Source of the DNA: Patella vulgata
Taxonomy: Eukaryota > Mollusca > Gastropoda > Patellidae
Assembly (NCBI RefSeq): GCF_932274485.2
Contig: NC_065879.2
Span: 17,100,591-17,164,590 of the forward strand
Reading direction: 5' to 3'
Length of the DNA stretch: 64,000 bases
Both the position numbers and the translations under genes were made by a program. This document shows positions 11,536 to 21,835 of this stretch, piece by piece (position 1 is the stretch's first letter; each line of letters starts with the position of its first letter). Below the pieces are notes generated by a model. It saw only the letters and a list, made by a program, of their open reading frames with translations. It made no database searches and was not told where the DNA came from.

Positions 11536-12317
11536 CCGTTATCGATGTAATTATTATTATTACCGGTGCAGGCCTGTAGTCGCGCATTTGTTCAATTCCT
11601 GTGAGCCCCATCCGCTAGGAAATGACATATTCGTGTTTCGCGTCCCCCAGTACACACGTGTATATTGTTAAGCATTAAAATAATACTTTCGCGCCAGTTG
11701 CTGTCGCCATATTGGATTTGGACGCCATATTGGATCAACCGTTTGTGTGATGAACTGAAAACTATCACAAATGAGTCCGGTGACCAATAAAACCTGCAAA
11801 CTAACATACTACTGGGTCATTTTGTCAACATTGTTTGTTAAACTCTATTTCAGATCATTTGTGGCCTCCATCTTGGATTTTCTGTACATCTGAAGTTATC
11901 TCGTCGTTATCAGAGGTAGCAAACTACAAAGTTCTATCAGAAAACTTCGTCTATCAGAAAACATCGTCAAATCTTGTTTCCAGGAAAATGGCCAAGGGTC
12001 TGGGGTTGTGCCCAGACTAAAATGACAATTTATAAATCAAAGAACGTCCCAAAGACAGTTAATTCTGGGCTGCCATAGCAAATGTTTTCCTTTCCAGTAA
12101 AAATCACGCGTAAATGCACACAAACCTATCAGAGACTTACAAATTTGAATCCCAAGATTTTTGACACTTTTTGTGAGACTGATAATTCCATGTCTGTTTC
12201 TCATCTCTGTTAAAATATACAAACTGAAATCTGTGTCAAAAATTAAAGAAATTAAATTTCGTCATCAGCCAAAAACAACCTACGGCATGTTAGCATGGGG
12301 CCTGCAAGGCTGACGTG

Positions 12318-12602
12318 TGAAATGAAATGAAATGGGGTTTAACGTCATACTGTTCTTCTCCGACTGTGTTAATGAAGGCGGGTATATACCACACAATATG
12401 CCTGGGGGTAAATTTGGCCCAGGCAGCGCTACGGCATATTATTATATCGAATTCCAACTGTCAAGGTTCTTTTACCTGTACGCCAATGTGTACACGGGAC
12501 TTCGTTTTTTCGTCTCTTCCGAACGATTATACCTTGTCCCTTGCCAGATTCTCCACCATGCATCACGGAAAAGGGAGTACCACGCCGGAAAATTCCGATA
12601 AA
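12318..12602 (-). mobile_element. SINE-A, right part of composite copy 2
   Basis: Reversed SINE with tail GAAATGAAATGAAATGGGG, body with CGAATTCCAACTGTCAAGG and GTGTACACGGGACTTCG, and the CCACGCCGGAAAATTCC block. The tRNA-like head is missing. Confidence 0.82.
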
Positions 12603-12959
12603 GTTTTTTCGTCAACACAGGACATCCTGATTCCTAAGTTGATATTAAACCAATATCTAGTTGGGGATATCTTTGTACAGATGAATATATTGTCAGTATA
12701 GATACTTGAACTTAATGTACATAGCGGAAACAATTTAATTAAGATGATTTTCTCAAAAATCATACGTGATATATTGTGAACCTTCCCAATGGAAAATTCG
12801 AAAGAGGAGTGGGCGTGGTTAAAGAATGCATTTTTGAGTTCTAGACAAGTTTCTAGTAATTTGGGAGTAATTTGATTTGATAATACCATGCCTTTGACAT
12901 GTTTTTTAGTCAAGTAGAGTGGCTATCTACACTACACAATGCTAGTGGACAAATACTGT

Positions 12960-13240
12960 GAAATTCATCAATGTATACAATACTCAAACTAAACAATGTG
13001 TAGTCCTTTTATACAATACTAAAACTAAACAATGTATACAATACAAGTGTACTTAAACTCAACAAGGTGTACACTGTTTAAAAATACAAATGTACTAGTA
13101 TAAATACATACAATACTAGTGCACTAACACTAAACAATGCATACAATACTAGTGTATTAAAACTAAACAATGTATACAATACAAGTGTACTAAAACTAAA
13201 CAACGTATACGATACAAATGTAATTAAAGTAAACAAATAA
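12960..13240. repeat. Minisatellite (~33 bp) just 3' of receptor gene 1
   Basis: Degenerate repeats of the type ACTAAAACTAAACAATGTAT plus ACAATACAAGTGT. It begins about 100 bp past the stop on the gene's strand and may lie in the 3' UTR. The paralogue has a longer array at 22610-23100. Confidence 0.85.
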
Positions 13241-13340
13241 TAATTATTTCTATTATATAATTGGTAATGTGTATGCTACTATGGTAACGCTTCCCTTTTG
13301 GCAGGTTTTTGTTCTGTAATCAGAATTCATGAGAAATTCC

Positions 13341-13624
13341 TTAGTTAAGGTCAGAGATGTCTTCGTATATGGGTGATGAACCTGTGATTAGTTCTACGTA
13401 TCCAACAGAATGCATAGTGGTATACACATGATCTGTTTGTAGTGTGTTGTCATGGGTACTGGCATATCGTGCTATTTCTGGTTCTTCATTGGGGTGATTG
13501 TTAGATTTTCGTGGGGCTTTCTTCTTCTTATATTTTCGAATGAGGAATACTAGGATTATAACCAGTACAATACCAATAACTACAGCTCCAACTACCACCC
13601 AAATTGTAAAAACTGGAAGTAAAA
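13341..13624 (-). CDS. Receptor gene 1, exon 8: transmembrane segment and ITAM-like tail
   Basis: Acceptor TTATTTCTAG. It encodes the membrane helix (FTIWVVVGAVVIGIVLVIIL), a basic stop-transfer run, and the tail with EEPEIARY, YTTM, YVEL-x7-YEDI and final SDLN. The stop is TAA at 13343-13341. A second AG 10 bp downstream (CTTCCAG) is absent from the paralogue and gives the wrong phase. Confidence 0.87.
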
Positions 13625-16600
13625 CTAGAAATAAAATACAAGTTACATTAGTATGCAATAAACCGTTTAATGTTAACCCGATCTACCAGTAAGGCCTTCT
13701 CTTTACCCCCAGCGGTCTCATTCCGTTCTATTTCACTGAACCCTGGATTCATTGACGTATTAAAATTATTTGCGCTTGATCGAAGCTTAATTCTACGAAC
13801 CAATCAAAAAACAGTTTACAAACCAGGCTTAGCTCCATTGTTAACGTTCACAAAAATATGGCGGCTTGTTCAATCGATTATGAGAAAGTTTGCAAGAAAT
13901 TTAATATAAAAGAAGTGACATGCAAACATGTGTCCTAAAACATCTTGGTGGTGGGAAAGATGTTTTTTTTATGTCAGTCAAAACGGGCAGTGATAGAAAA
14001 TAGCACAATCATCAAAGGCATATAATTTGTGTACGTGTCTCATCGATGTGTGACACTACGGTGTCGTTAAATAGATCAATTATGAATTACTTCCCCTTTG
14101 TGATACGGCCCGTGATAGTAGGGTGACACTATCGTCTAGGCCTTTCTTCGATAACTATTTCCAATGTTAAATTAAGACTGGAACACTTTTTACGCTAACT
14201 ATGTTTTTATATCTTTACAAATCCATAATACAGGAAACTAGACACACATCTATGAATTAAATATAAGCTACATATAAGTTCTCTTGTCCCAGCTTGTGTT
14301 TACTAGATTACGATTAACATCATTCTCTTTACCCCACCATTTCGTAGGACAAGTTTACTGATGTACCCCCTAACATCATATGGCTTTCCTACGACTTAAC
14401 GGGGTGCTGTGGTGTTCCCAGCTTCCCAATGATATCTAAAGGAAATTCAACCGCGCACGTTCGTTATAAAGAGGTTACGTGCATGAGTCATGTATCGAGC
14501 CCCGGGAAATTGACCAGGTAACTCCTTTATCGGATTGGTCAGCTGCACCTGGGATGGCGGCTAACCGAGTTTCTAACACGAGACTATCATATTTGGATTA
14601 TCAGACTATGATGTCATTGCCTGACTTTAGACCACCAGTGTTGTTAGCCTATTTCTTGTTGTCAGTGGCACTAGCTAACGACGACGAAACATTAACCAGA
14701 ACCTCACTACAGAACTTGGGTAACCTCCACAGTATAGACCCCATAGTCTTATAAATAGGTGAACCCAGGGGTCAGTGGAGTGAAACGGAATGGGATCAGT
14801 GGGGATACCGATGAGGTCAGTAAGGCGGTTAACCGGAATAATCATTCAAGTCTGGAATATTAAACTGTTCAATTTTTATCCGGTCTACCCACTCAGCATG
14901 TTGGGCAATGCGATATATACAATAAATTTACACATAGGATCCATTCACCAAGTCAGATTTGTAACTCGAGAAAGAACATTCCGTGTTTGTGACAATCACA
15001 ATCCGAGGCATAGCAAGTATAGGTGAACTTTTCATCTGTTTAGGTATGTTGTAGTTTTACATAATGCATTATCTGCTATGCATAATTTAGCATATTGGAA
15101 TGTCCTCGCCCCACACAACCCATTGCCCCCCTGACAACTTAGCATACTATAAAAAGAACATCTTACCTGACTGTACAGGGAAAGCATCTGTCTTGGGGGG
15201 AAATAAACATAAAGAAAACCACGGCTTATTTCGTAGAACTTTGGGTATTTTAGGAATCAAATTCTTTAAGATGCCGTTTTTTAAGCCCACTTTTAAAACT
15301 CTGTAATGTAAAATAAATCTGTGTATTGATTACCCTTAAAACGTGCTCTTCTGCCACTTTAAAAAGATCTGGACAATATATATTAAAAGAAAAACTTCTG
15401 TGCCGTCTTCAGGAATTTTACCACCATGACGGCATAATAGACACAGGTTAAACAAATATAAATTATCTTTTTAAGAACATAGGACAATCAGTAGAGTCAC
15501 TGCCTTTTGGCTTATTACTACATCATAATGACAGTCTGTTTTTAATCAAAGCCCACCTTCTTTAATCCAGTCGACCCAGCACAGTAGGATGTTATACCCC
15601 ATTTCATTTCATTTTATTCAAAAGTGCCCAACCTTAGAGAAAGCCATTTTGTGTTCAACAGTCGAAAGTTGAAATAGGCTGTCAGACTAAAATTAATAAA
15701 TAAACCAAAGTACACCTAATCTTTCGAAATTAGAAATTAATTCGTTTTGAGTCACAATGGAAATAATTTTGACCGCCGAGATCATAATCATAATTAAAGT
15801 GGGTTAATCAGACAAACAATTTCTAGTGACGTTATTGATTATGGTTCCGGTCCCTGATCTGTCTCCTGTCCCAACTTGGTGTTTAAAAACAAATTTATTT
15901 TACATCCTGGCCAAATCTGAGTAACTACCAAAGGAGAATTTTGACAGGTATTCTCATTTGTAAAATAAGCGAACTGAAATTGGGTTTTTGTGTCATAGTG
16001 TTCTGTATAAGATACACGCGTGTTGGAGTGCTGTCTGCACATGACACCAACATTGTTGGTGAACAATATCATTAGAAAGATACAATAACTACTAACCGAT
16101 TCGGAAGTCGACAGAGGACATACATATTTCCATTAACTGTTATAATATCTTGTACACTGCCCGAACAAGAATTGTTGTCAAGTATCGATGATGTGATAGT
16201 CATATTTGGTAAGGATTCTGTTTCCACGCCATCTAGATTTGCCAAATACAGATCTTTCAGATCTGACGTGCACACCATACCACCATCTGTTAAATTAAAC
16301 CCAGTCAAACAAGTAACAAATTATGCAATATGACCTTTTTATATTTTACAGCAAAATATTGGACAAAAGGAAATACAATCCTCTAATAATATGTTCCTGA
16401 AGAAAGGACAGTCAAAATTTAAGAGGGAGGGTTCAATTTTTTTATTTCAATAATTCGCTTGCGCGTCGGGGTTTTTAGCAGTGGAGGGAAACTGACCACG
16501 AGATTTGGCGCTACTATACAAGTGCACTTTTTGTGTATTTTCTGGAATCTTAGGCGAATTTGGACTCAATAGTAAATGTTTAATACGTCGTGCTAATCCG

Positions 16601-19600
16601 CACTTTAATACGTCGTGCTAATCCGCACAGTATTACTTATTTCAGGAAATGATATTTTAATGGATTATTTATATAATTTTTTTAAAACAATATTTGATTC
16701 ATAAAATGAATGGGATTGTAGAACAGACATGACCTCTTATATATTTAACCCTTCTCCTGCTAACTTATATCCTAATATGGTAATCGAAAGATTTAAAGGT
16801 GACACTACAAGTTAGGGTATGAAATATGAATCTTGAATTCAGAGACGGCACACATAAGGGCTTCAACTATACCATCTCGTTCTATTATATAAAATCTCAC
16901 CTATAATAGTAAAATGCCCACAGTCGTCTCCCAAATGTTTGCGTTTAGAAGTGCGAGTGTGTAACCTATACAGACCATTTGAGGTGGACCAATACACCCT
17001 GTAATTTTAATAAATTATATAGATGTAGAAAGTGTGTGCACGTATACCTATTAAATTATAATAATAACTAGAAGAATGCACGGCTTCGCTCGGGGGTCAT
17101 AACCCCGAAACCGGAAGTGGTTGACTAACGCCACCTGGCCTATGTTACTCCCCGGTCCGAGATACCCCAACACCCGAAAATTTCAGACTCGGGACACACC
17201 CAGTGTAGCCGCCAACCCCAAACAGACAGACAAACAGACAGACAAACGACAGTCACAAATATTAGTATAGATAATAATGAACCCTACTATTTTTTACAAT
17301 AATGATTATACCAAATACAAATACCTTTTATTGACTCCCTTCCCATGAACTCCAATATTATATATAGACATAGCGGCTGCTGTATTAGAAATAACTGTGT
17401 TTCTATAATTCTGTTGGTAAGAATAAAATCCAATTCCTTTTATTGAATAATAGTATAGGTTTCCAGTTTCTTGGTCAATACTAATAGCATCTATAATGTT
17501 CGCTACTATGAAAAACAAACGTAAAGGGTCATTTTAATTTTCAAAATAATTTCATAAATATGAAAAGCAATTCTTTTTGATTAAGAATATTACAAGTTTC
17601 CAGTTTCTTGGTCAACTCACATAAAAAGACAAACACAATTTTCAATATAACTTCTGTGCAGTGTACTACATACATAAAGACATAAACGTGAAAAAACCAA
17701 CACTTTTTTGAAACCTAAAAATGCTCCCGGGAACCAAGCTTGAGGAACTCCCTAACCCTCTTCTGTGCCTTTGCCAAGATTCGAACCATTGATCGGGTTA
17801 AAGAAGACTGTCATACGTGCCCAGGGGGCGGCGTCACAAGGGTTCTTTTACATGCAAGCCATGGGTTCTACCTTGGTTTGTGGTTGCAATCAAACGCGTA
17901 AGCAACACTCTCGCTTTCGGTGCTGTCCTTGAAAAGTAAGAACCGGAGTCCAACCACGGCCATTCTCATCTGGAGTTCTTGCCCTTCTCATACTTTAACG
18001 ACATTGGCCGATTATATTCTATTGACATAATATATTATTTCGGTTTGTGGTGCTATATGAGGGTGGGTAAACATGAGTTCATTAGTGTACACTAGCAGCC
18101 CCATGCCCCATCTAACCCGCCACCGTGTATATAACATTGTGCCCGAATCGGTCTTTTGCATGGTCTCTGGTTCCAGTCCAGGAATGGATAAAACAGTATT
18201 GAGTATAATTCAGTATAAATAACATGAACTTTTTGATATTGCCGTTACCTTTATCCAATATGGTTTGCACATCTCCACCATCTGGAATCATGCGGAAAAT
18301 CTTTGTTAAACCTTTATAATTTTTTCTTGTGGGTACGTAGTATATAAAGTTTCTTTCATAATCGCATGCCATGTACTCAACTGTAAAGATATGCCAATCA
18401 ATGTCAGAAAATTAAATGCATTTTCTTTCATTTCGACCAAACTTCACCTGTACGGGACATAACCAGCTAAAATATCTATACGTGGGCACAGACATTCAAA
18501 AATATCTCCGATTAATGTGCCGACCCTTGTTAGTTTTTTAATGGATCCTTTTGAGTGAATTGAAAACTATAATGATCCACTTCTTTTTTTAAGAACAATA
18601 AATATTAATGATAATATGTAAATAATGAAAATGAAATGCAATGTTGTTTTTCTCGGTTTTTAAACGTCCGCTTCCACCAAGGGTGATATCGCAGATAATT
18701 TTGCTCTTTAGTATTTGTGCGCACGCGCAATGACCTTTTCTGTGGGAGGACACAGGAGTACCCGGATTGAACTCACGAGATTGAGATGATGCTCCTTTCT
18801 CCAATCGACATATCCTCAAACCAGGGAACGAAACCACGACCATGGTTTACATTTGACATCTCATTTACATTTCCATTTTTTATTTAAAATACGGAAGATC
18901 GACGTAACAATTATGATATATACCTTTCTCAGCAATTTGCTTTGCCTGTTTGGTCTTCGTGTTATACCGGTACATTTCATAATTATCTGTTAACAGATAC
19001 AGTTGTTCATCTCCTGAAACATAACTTTACATATAATAAAAGGTGTTGGTAGCAAATTAGCAAGTTGGTGATATTAACAGCATTTCCTTTAATACAAATG
19101 ACACTTGTATAAAGGAAACTTATAAACTCCGAGGACAATTACTTCTAACTAGCTCATTTCGGAACTAAAATATTGTTCAATTATATTTGACTGATTCGTA
19201 TGCGCGTAGGTATCTTTGGCAGTGTGGACACTGACTGGAGGAACCATGAGAAAACCCACGAAATTGGACAGGCGACCCTATTCCTTGTCACGTACAAGAC
19301 TAAAATAAAAAGCAAACGTGTTAAACCATCGACCATCCAACCCTCCTTCTGCTTGCTATACTTGCAGAATGCTTGAAATCCAACATCCTGTTAAAAATAG
19401 CCTTTGCCGAGATAACAAGCAACTGTTGGACAAAGGAAAAATTATACGCGAACTTCATGGTGTTTGTTGATGGGGCTTAGTCGCCTTCATGTTAATGGGT
19501 AAATTGAAAATTAACGATGACCATTCACAAATAAAAAAATGATGGTTTGATTAATATAAAACAACATGTGTATGACTTAAAATCGTTAAAGATATATTAT

Positions 19601-20271
19601 GTACAATTTAGATAAAGATCTGGTCATTCTTACTATAACAGTTCGAAAATAGATAATGAAAAATGAATACATTGAAATTTCAGACAAATTACTTTATTCT
19701 GAGCATTTAGAGTTTTGTTAATAAATTCTTCATTGCCAAGTACCATTATTACGATAATAAACATCTCCATTATCCGTTTTTACATTAAATTATTAAATGG
19801 GGATTGTATTTAATCCATTCAAAATCAAGGCCTACAGTGTGCCATGAGGGCAATTTTGCCCGGACAACCGGGCTACGGCCTACTCTTATATCAAATTCCA
19901 ACTGCCAAGGGATCTCTTACGTGCACGCCCATTTGATCGTCCGATCCGAGCGACTATAAGTTGTCCATTGCAAGACCCTCTGTCGTGCATCACTGACAGG
20001 AAGATACCACGACGGAAAGGCAACGCAGGGATCGAACAAAGGAGCTCCAGGTTAGCGAGCCAACGTCTTACTCGTGACTCCCAGAGTGAATAGATCCATG
20101 CGCGTGGGGTATATTTAAATTTGACAATCAAGTCTGGCGAGTAGCCCGATGTGACTTTCTTATCTAATATTAATACATTTCTCGGCCTCGTTAATTGAAA
20201 AATTTGTTCTTACCTGTAACAAACAATGCATTAAACATACAACAAACCAGAACGCGTCCAAACAGCTTCAT
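13341..20271 (-). CDS. Receptor gene 1: type I membrane protein, propeller-like ectodomain, ITAM-like tail (8 exons)
   Basis: Eight exons (20271-20214, 19013-18924, 18380-18249, 17505-17325, 16998-16901, 16286-16097, 15300-15167, 13624-13341) join with matching phases into 388 codons. Seen: a signal peptide (MKLFGRVLVCCMFNALFVTG); an ectodomain of about 270 residues with YWTD-type strands (MYRYNT, FIYYVPT, LYYYSI, VYWSTSNGLYRL, LYLANLDG); six mature cysteines; an NMT glycosylation site; a transmembrane helix at about 299-323 followed by RKYKKKK; and a tail with Y348, YTTM (362), YVEL (370) and YEDI (381). YVEL-x7-YEDI fits the ITAM consensus YxxL/I-x6-8-YxxL/I. Known of the motif: phosphorylated ITAMs recruit tandem-SH2 kinases of the Syk/ZAP-70 type. 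Inferred: a surface receptor signalling through tyrosine phosphorylation; the ligand is unknown. The two YxxL/I sites could instead act in endocytosis. Paralogue at 23182-30515. Confidence 0.82.
13696..14817. mobile_element. DNA-transposon-like insertion, 1.1 kb, in intron 7 of receptor gene 1
   Basis: Absent from the paralogue, where the uninterrupted CCAGTAAGGCAG lies at about 23540. The insert is flanked by CAGTAAGGC at 13687-13695 and 14818-14826. Its ends form an imperfect inverted repeat of about 50 bp sharing the cores CATTCCGTT and CCCTGG. No transposase frame is visible, so it is non-autonomous. An 8-9-bp target duplication fits hAT-like or P-like classes, but the class is not settled. 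It contains repeat family E (14040-14580). Confidence 0.7.
14040..14580. repeat. Dispersed repeat E, copy 1
   Basis: Shares GGCCCGTGAT, GTGACACTATCGTCTAGG, GATAACTATTTCCAA and GAGCCCCGGGAAATTGACCA with copies at 21465-21835 (partial) and 24600-25350. Here it lies within the inverted-repeat insertion. Confidence 0.75.
15167..15300 (-). CDS. Receptor gene 1, exon 7: membrane-proximal stalk
   Basis: Acceptor TTACATTACAG, donor AGTCAG|GTAAGA. It encodes a basic stretch (RVLKVGLKNGILKNLIPKI) and a proline-rich end with one cysteine. Its one-base start and one-base end are exactly what exons 6 and 8 need, and the paralogue has it at 23822-23955. Without it the frame into exon 8 fails in the paralogue. 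Confidence 0.8.
15575..15618 (+). mobile_element. SINE-A tail fragment
   Basis: GTCGACCCAGCACAGTAGGA and the ATTTCATTTCATTTT tail. The same fragment is in the paralogous intron at about 24215-24262, so it predates the duplication. Confidence 0.6.
16097..16286 (-). CDS. Receptor gene 1, exon 6
   Basis: Acceptor AATTTAACAG, donor TCG|GTTAGT. It encodes DGGMVCTSDLKDLYLANLDG, an NMT sequon, NNSCSGS and GNMYVLCRLPN. The three cysteines may pair within the last blades of the propeller. Confidence 0.86.
16430..16510 (-). mobile_element. SINE-B fragment
   Basis: Reversed middle part (ATTTCAATAATTCGCTTGCG, TTTTTAGCAGTGGAGGGAAA). The paralogous position holds a longer copy at 26800-26970. Confidence 0.6.
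16579..16628. repeat. Perfect tandem duplication of 25 bp
   Basis: The unit starting TTTAATACGTCGTGCTAATC occurs twice head to tail without mismatch, in intron 5 of receptor gene 1. It is not seen in the paralogue. Confidence 0.9.
16901..16998 (-). CDS. Receptor gene 1, exon 5 (short, YWST repeat)
   Basis: Acceptor AAATTACAG, donor TATAG|GTGAGA. With the preceding AG it encodes RVYWSTSNGLYRLHTRT, the clearest YWTD-like motif in the protein, then HLGDDCGHF. It is easily missed because it is under 100 bp. Conservation in the paralogue (27278-27375) and a decayed inverted copy (31557-31655) support it. Confidence 0.85.
17061..17265 (-). repeat. Dispersed repeat F in intron 4 of receptor gene 1
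   Basis: Read on the minus strand it runs from CTGTCTGT-type repeats through GGGGTATCTCGGACCGGGG and ACTTCCGGTTTCGGGG to GAGCGAAGCCGTGCATTC. Related + strand copies are at about 20870-20945 and 30985-31150. The paralogous intron has a (CT)n run here instead. Confidence 0.7.
17325..17505 (-). CDS. Receptor gene 1, exon 4
   Basis: Acceptor TTTTTCATAG, donor AAAAG|GTATTT. It encodes VANIIDAISIDQETGNLYYY and GIGFYSYQQ, then a variable end (AAAMSIYNIGVHGKG) that differs most from the paralogue. It ends in phase 2, which fits the one-base start of exon 5. Confidence 0.86.
17795..17950 (-). mobile_element. SINE-A, strongly decayed, ancestral to the duplication
   Basis: Weak match to the family body (AAGGGTTCTTTTACATGCAA). 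The paralogous position (28085-28235) is better preserved, with GCAGTGTGCTATGAGGGAAA. Confidence 0.5.
18249..18380 (-). CDS. Receptor gene 1, exon 3
   Basis: Acceptor TTTACAG, donor AAAG|GTAACG, both phase 1. It encodes VEYMACDYERNFIYYVPTRK and ends IFRMIPDGGDVQTILDK. The F-R-M-x-P-D-G turn is typical of LDL-receptor class B (YWTD) repeats. Confidence 0.87.
18640..18842 (-). mobile_element. SINE-C, head lost
   Basis: Reversed body (CACCAAGGGTGATATCGCAG, TTTCTGTGGGAGGACAC) ends at GAAACCACGACC. The paralogous copy at 28895-29163 continues into a tRNA-like head, so this copy suffered a deletion. Confidence 0.7.
18924..19013 (-). CDS. Receptor gene 1, exon 2
   Basis: Acceptor GTTTCAG, donor AAAG|GTATAT, phase 1 to phase 1. 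It encodes GDEQLYLLTDNYEMYRY and TKTKQAKQIAEK, a likely beta-propeller strand pair. It is identical at protein level in the paralogue as read here. Confidence 0.85.
19135..19345 (-). mobile_element. SINE-B, ancestral to the duplication
   Basis: Reversed family text (TAGCTCATTTCGGAACTAAA, TGCGCGTAGGTATCTTTGGC, GGACAGGCGACCCTATTCC) ending in CCATCCAACCCTCC. The copy at 29460-29640 has lost about 40 bp from the middle. Confidence 0.8.
19570..19795. mobile_element. MITE-like element, one end only
   Basis: Begins GTTAAAGATATATTATGTAC and continues TTAGATAAAGATCTGGTCAT, matching the end of the elements at 39346 and 44934. The far end is replaced by a SINE-A. The same arrangement is at 29865-30045. 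Confidence 0.6.
19795..20091 (-). mobile_element. SINE-A, near-complete, in intron 1 of receptor gene 1
   Basis: Reversed SINE: CTACAGTGTGCCATGAGGGC, the CGGCCTACTCTTATATC block, and the tRNA-like head as GCAGGGATCGAACAAAGGAG and CGAGCCAACGTCTTACTC. The orthologous insertion is at 30045-30330, so it predates the duplication. Confidence 0.85.
20214..20271 (-). CDS. Receptor gene 1, exon 1: signal peptide
   Basis: The start ATG is at 20271-20269. Nineteen codons and one base encode a hydrophobic leader with two adjacent cysteines; the donor is ACAG|GTAAGA. The identical start and donor in the paralogue support this choice. No convincing conserved TATA box was found upstream. Confidence 0.82.
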
Positions 20272-20751
20272 TTCTAGACATCAAATAATATACAATTATC
20301 ATTTACAATTCTTGACAGGTCGACAAGAAAGGCAACAAATGGCAAATTCGAGCTGCTTCATAATAATAAGATATATATCAATAACTAAATTGAAACCCTG
20401 TTAAAATATTTGTCGTGTTCAAATAGAGTGTTTTGTTTCATTTTTTAACCTATTAACAGATTCATTATTCCATTGTTTACGAGAGATAGATGTTAATTAA
20501 TCTGAGCGTGGGACGATTGGATTAAATTAAAATTTAACGAGAATTCGGCATGATAAAACTCAGACATTTTTTGCTACAATGTCAAATTCTCGCTTTCTCT
20601 TTTTATGTATATTTATATTTTATTTCTATTCTTTTAATTTTAATATTGAAATGCATCTCTGAATACATATGTGAAGGGGGAGGGGAGGGGCGGTATATAA
20701 ATTTCGTAATAATAAAATCAATCCACGCTAATATGGTTTGTTCTCTGAATG

Positions 20752-20882
20752 TCGGCTAACTGTTAATCCGTTGATTATTCATAAATCTATCATCTGTTTG
20801 ACACTGTCTGTCTGTCTGTCGGCTAACTGTTAATCCGTTGATTAATCATAAATCTATCATCTGTTTGACACTGTCTGTCTGT
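20752..20882. repeat. Tandem duplication of a ~67-bp unit
   Basis: GTCGGCTAACTGTTAATCCG and CATAAATCTATCATCTGTTT occur twice, each unit ending in CTGTCTGTCTGT. Copy 2 of the locus (about 30935-30995) has one unit. Confidence 0.85.
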
Positions 20883-20934
20883 TGAAGGTATCTCGGGCAG
20901 GGGAGTAACATCTGCCTGGTTGCAATGGACTACC

Positions 20935-21247
20935 GGTTCATAGCTATACCGGTGCTGCGCCAGGTCAACCGCTAGTCTCTCATAATATTTCAGTTAGATT
21001 CATAACTATACCGGTGCTGTACCAGGTCAACCGCTAGTCTCTCACAATGTTGCTATTAGATTCATAACTATACCGGTGCTACGCCAGGTCAACCACTAGT
21101 CTCTGATAATATTGCTATTAGATTCATAACTATACCGGTGCTACGCAAGGTCAACCGTTAGTCTCTGATACTATTGCTATCTGATTCATAACTATACCGG
21201 TGCTACGCCGGGTCAACCGTTAGTCTCTCATAATATTGCTATTAGAG
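20935..21247. repeat. Minisatellite, ~60-bp unit, five copies
   Basis: Unit: TTCATAACTATACCGGTGCT, CCAGGTCAACCG, TAGTCTCTCATAATATTGCT. The paralogous array at 31139-31335 has about three units. It lies upstream of receptor gene 1. Confidence 0.92.
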
Positions 21248-21464
21248 ACTGGTGTTCAGAACATTGCAGCTTGCAAGGGGGATTATATAGAAGAATAATG
21301 AGATTTCAAGCAATAAAATCGGTTTAATGTTTCTGCTCATAGAGGAGAATGTTGGTAGATATGATATAAGTCAGCAGGAGAGGGGATAAACATATTGGTC
21401 ATACCTGGTCTACAATCACATTCATTTCAAAAAGAAATATTATTTTAAAAATAAATATTTTGTT

Positions 21465-21835
21465 AGCAGTCCAGATGTGACACTACGGGAATAGATGTGA
21501 CTATCCTTCGTCAACCCTACGGTCAGTAATTCGGAACTATGTTTTTATATCTTTATAGTATCCATGATACAAGTATCCATGATACAATGGTTATATAAAG
21601 GAAACTACACGCACAGCTATTGCATTAAATATAAGCTAAATATAAGTTGTCTATCCCCTAGCTTGGGGTTTGGGGCGTTACGCTCTTTTTTCCATGTCTA
21701 TAAGATGATCTCCCTCGGTCTGTAAGCCGAGGAGGCTGTGGATATGATTTTCCCCTAGAAAATCCGAATGATGTCTAAAGGGAAATTTAACCTCTCTCTT
21801 TCTTATATAGAAAGTATGTGTCAGTTATTAGGGCT
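21465..21835. repeat. Dispersed repeat E, partial copy between the duplicated loci
   Basis: AACTATGTTTTTATATCTTT, ATATAAGCTA, and a late part with GCCGAGGAGGCTG shared with 24600-25350. It lies just past the duplicated block. Confidence 0.65.

Larger units (their letters stand above)
11205..12602. repeat. Composite dispersed repeat, copy 2 of ~1.4 kb
   Basis: Second copy of the unit at 4165-5660, without the forward SINE insertion. Order: TCAAAATTGTTATAAACTGT, reversed SINE-A (11294-11535), a ~700-bp middle beginning CCCATCCGCTAGGAAATGAC at about 11608, and reversed SINE-A (12318-12602). Confidence 0.75.
12840..21475. repeat. Segmental duplication, copy 1 (holds receptor gene 1)
   Basis: Collinear with 22478-31890. 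Shared text runs from CTAGACAAG at the left, through all eight exons and most introns, to GCTTGCAAG and GATATAAGTCAGCAGGAGAG at the right. Exons differ by a few substitutions per hundred bases. Each copy also has its own insertions: 13696-14817 and a repeat at 17061-17265 here, and others in copy 2. Both copies point the same way. Confidence 0.92.

Noticed and set aside
13600-13616. Second splice acceptor (CTTCCAG) for receptor gene 1 exon 8
   Set aside because: Used with exon 7 it would break the frame. It could only work by skipping exon 7, and gene 2 lacks the AG, so the first acceptor is preferred.
20672-20700. Divergent promoter or G-quadruplex (GGGGGAGGGGAGGGGCGG then TATATAAA) upstream of both receptor genes
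   Set aside because: It is conserved between the copies, but so is everything around it. There are only three G-runs of three or more before the final GG, and no gene follows on that strand except the decayed exon relic.
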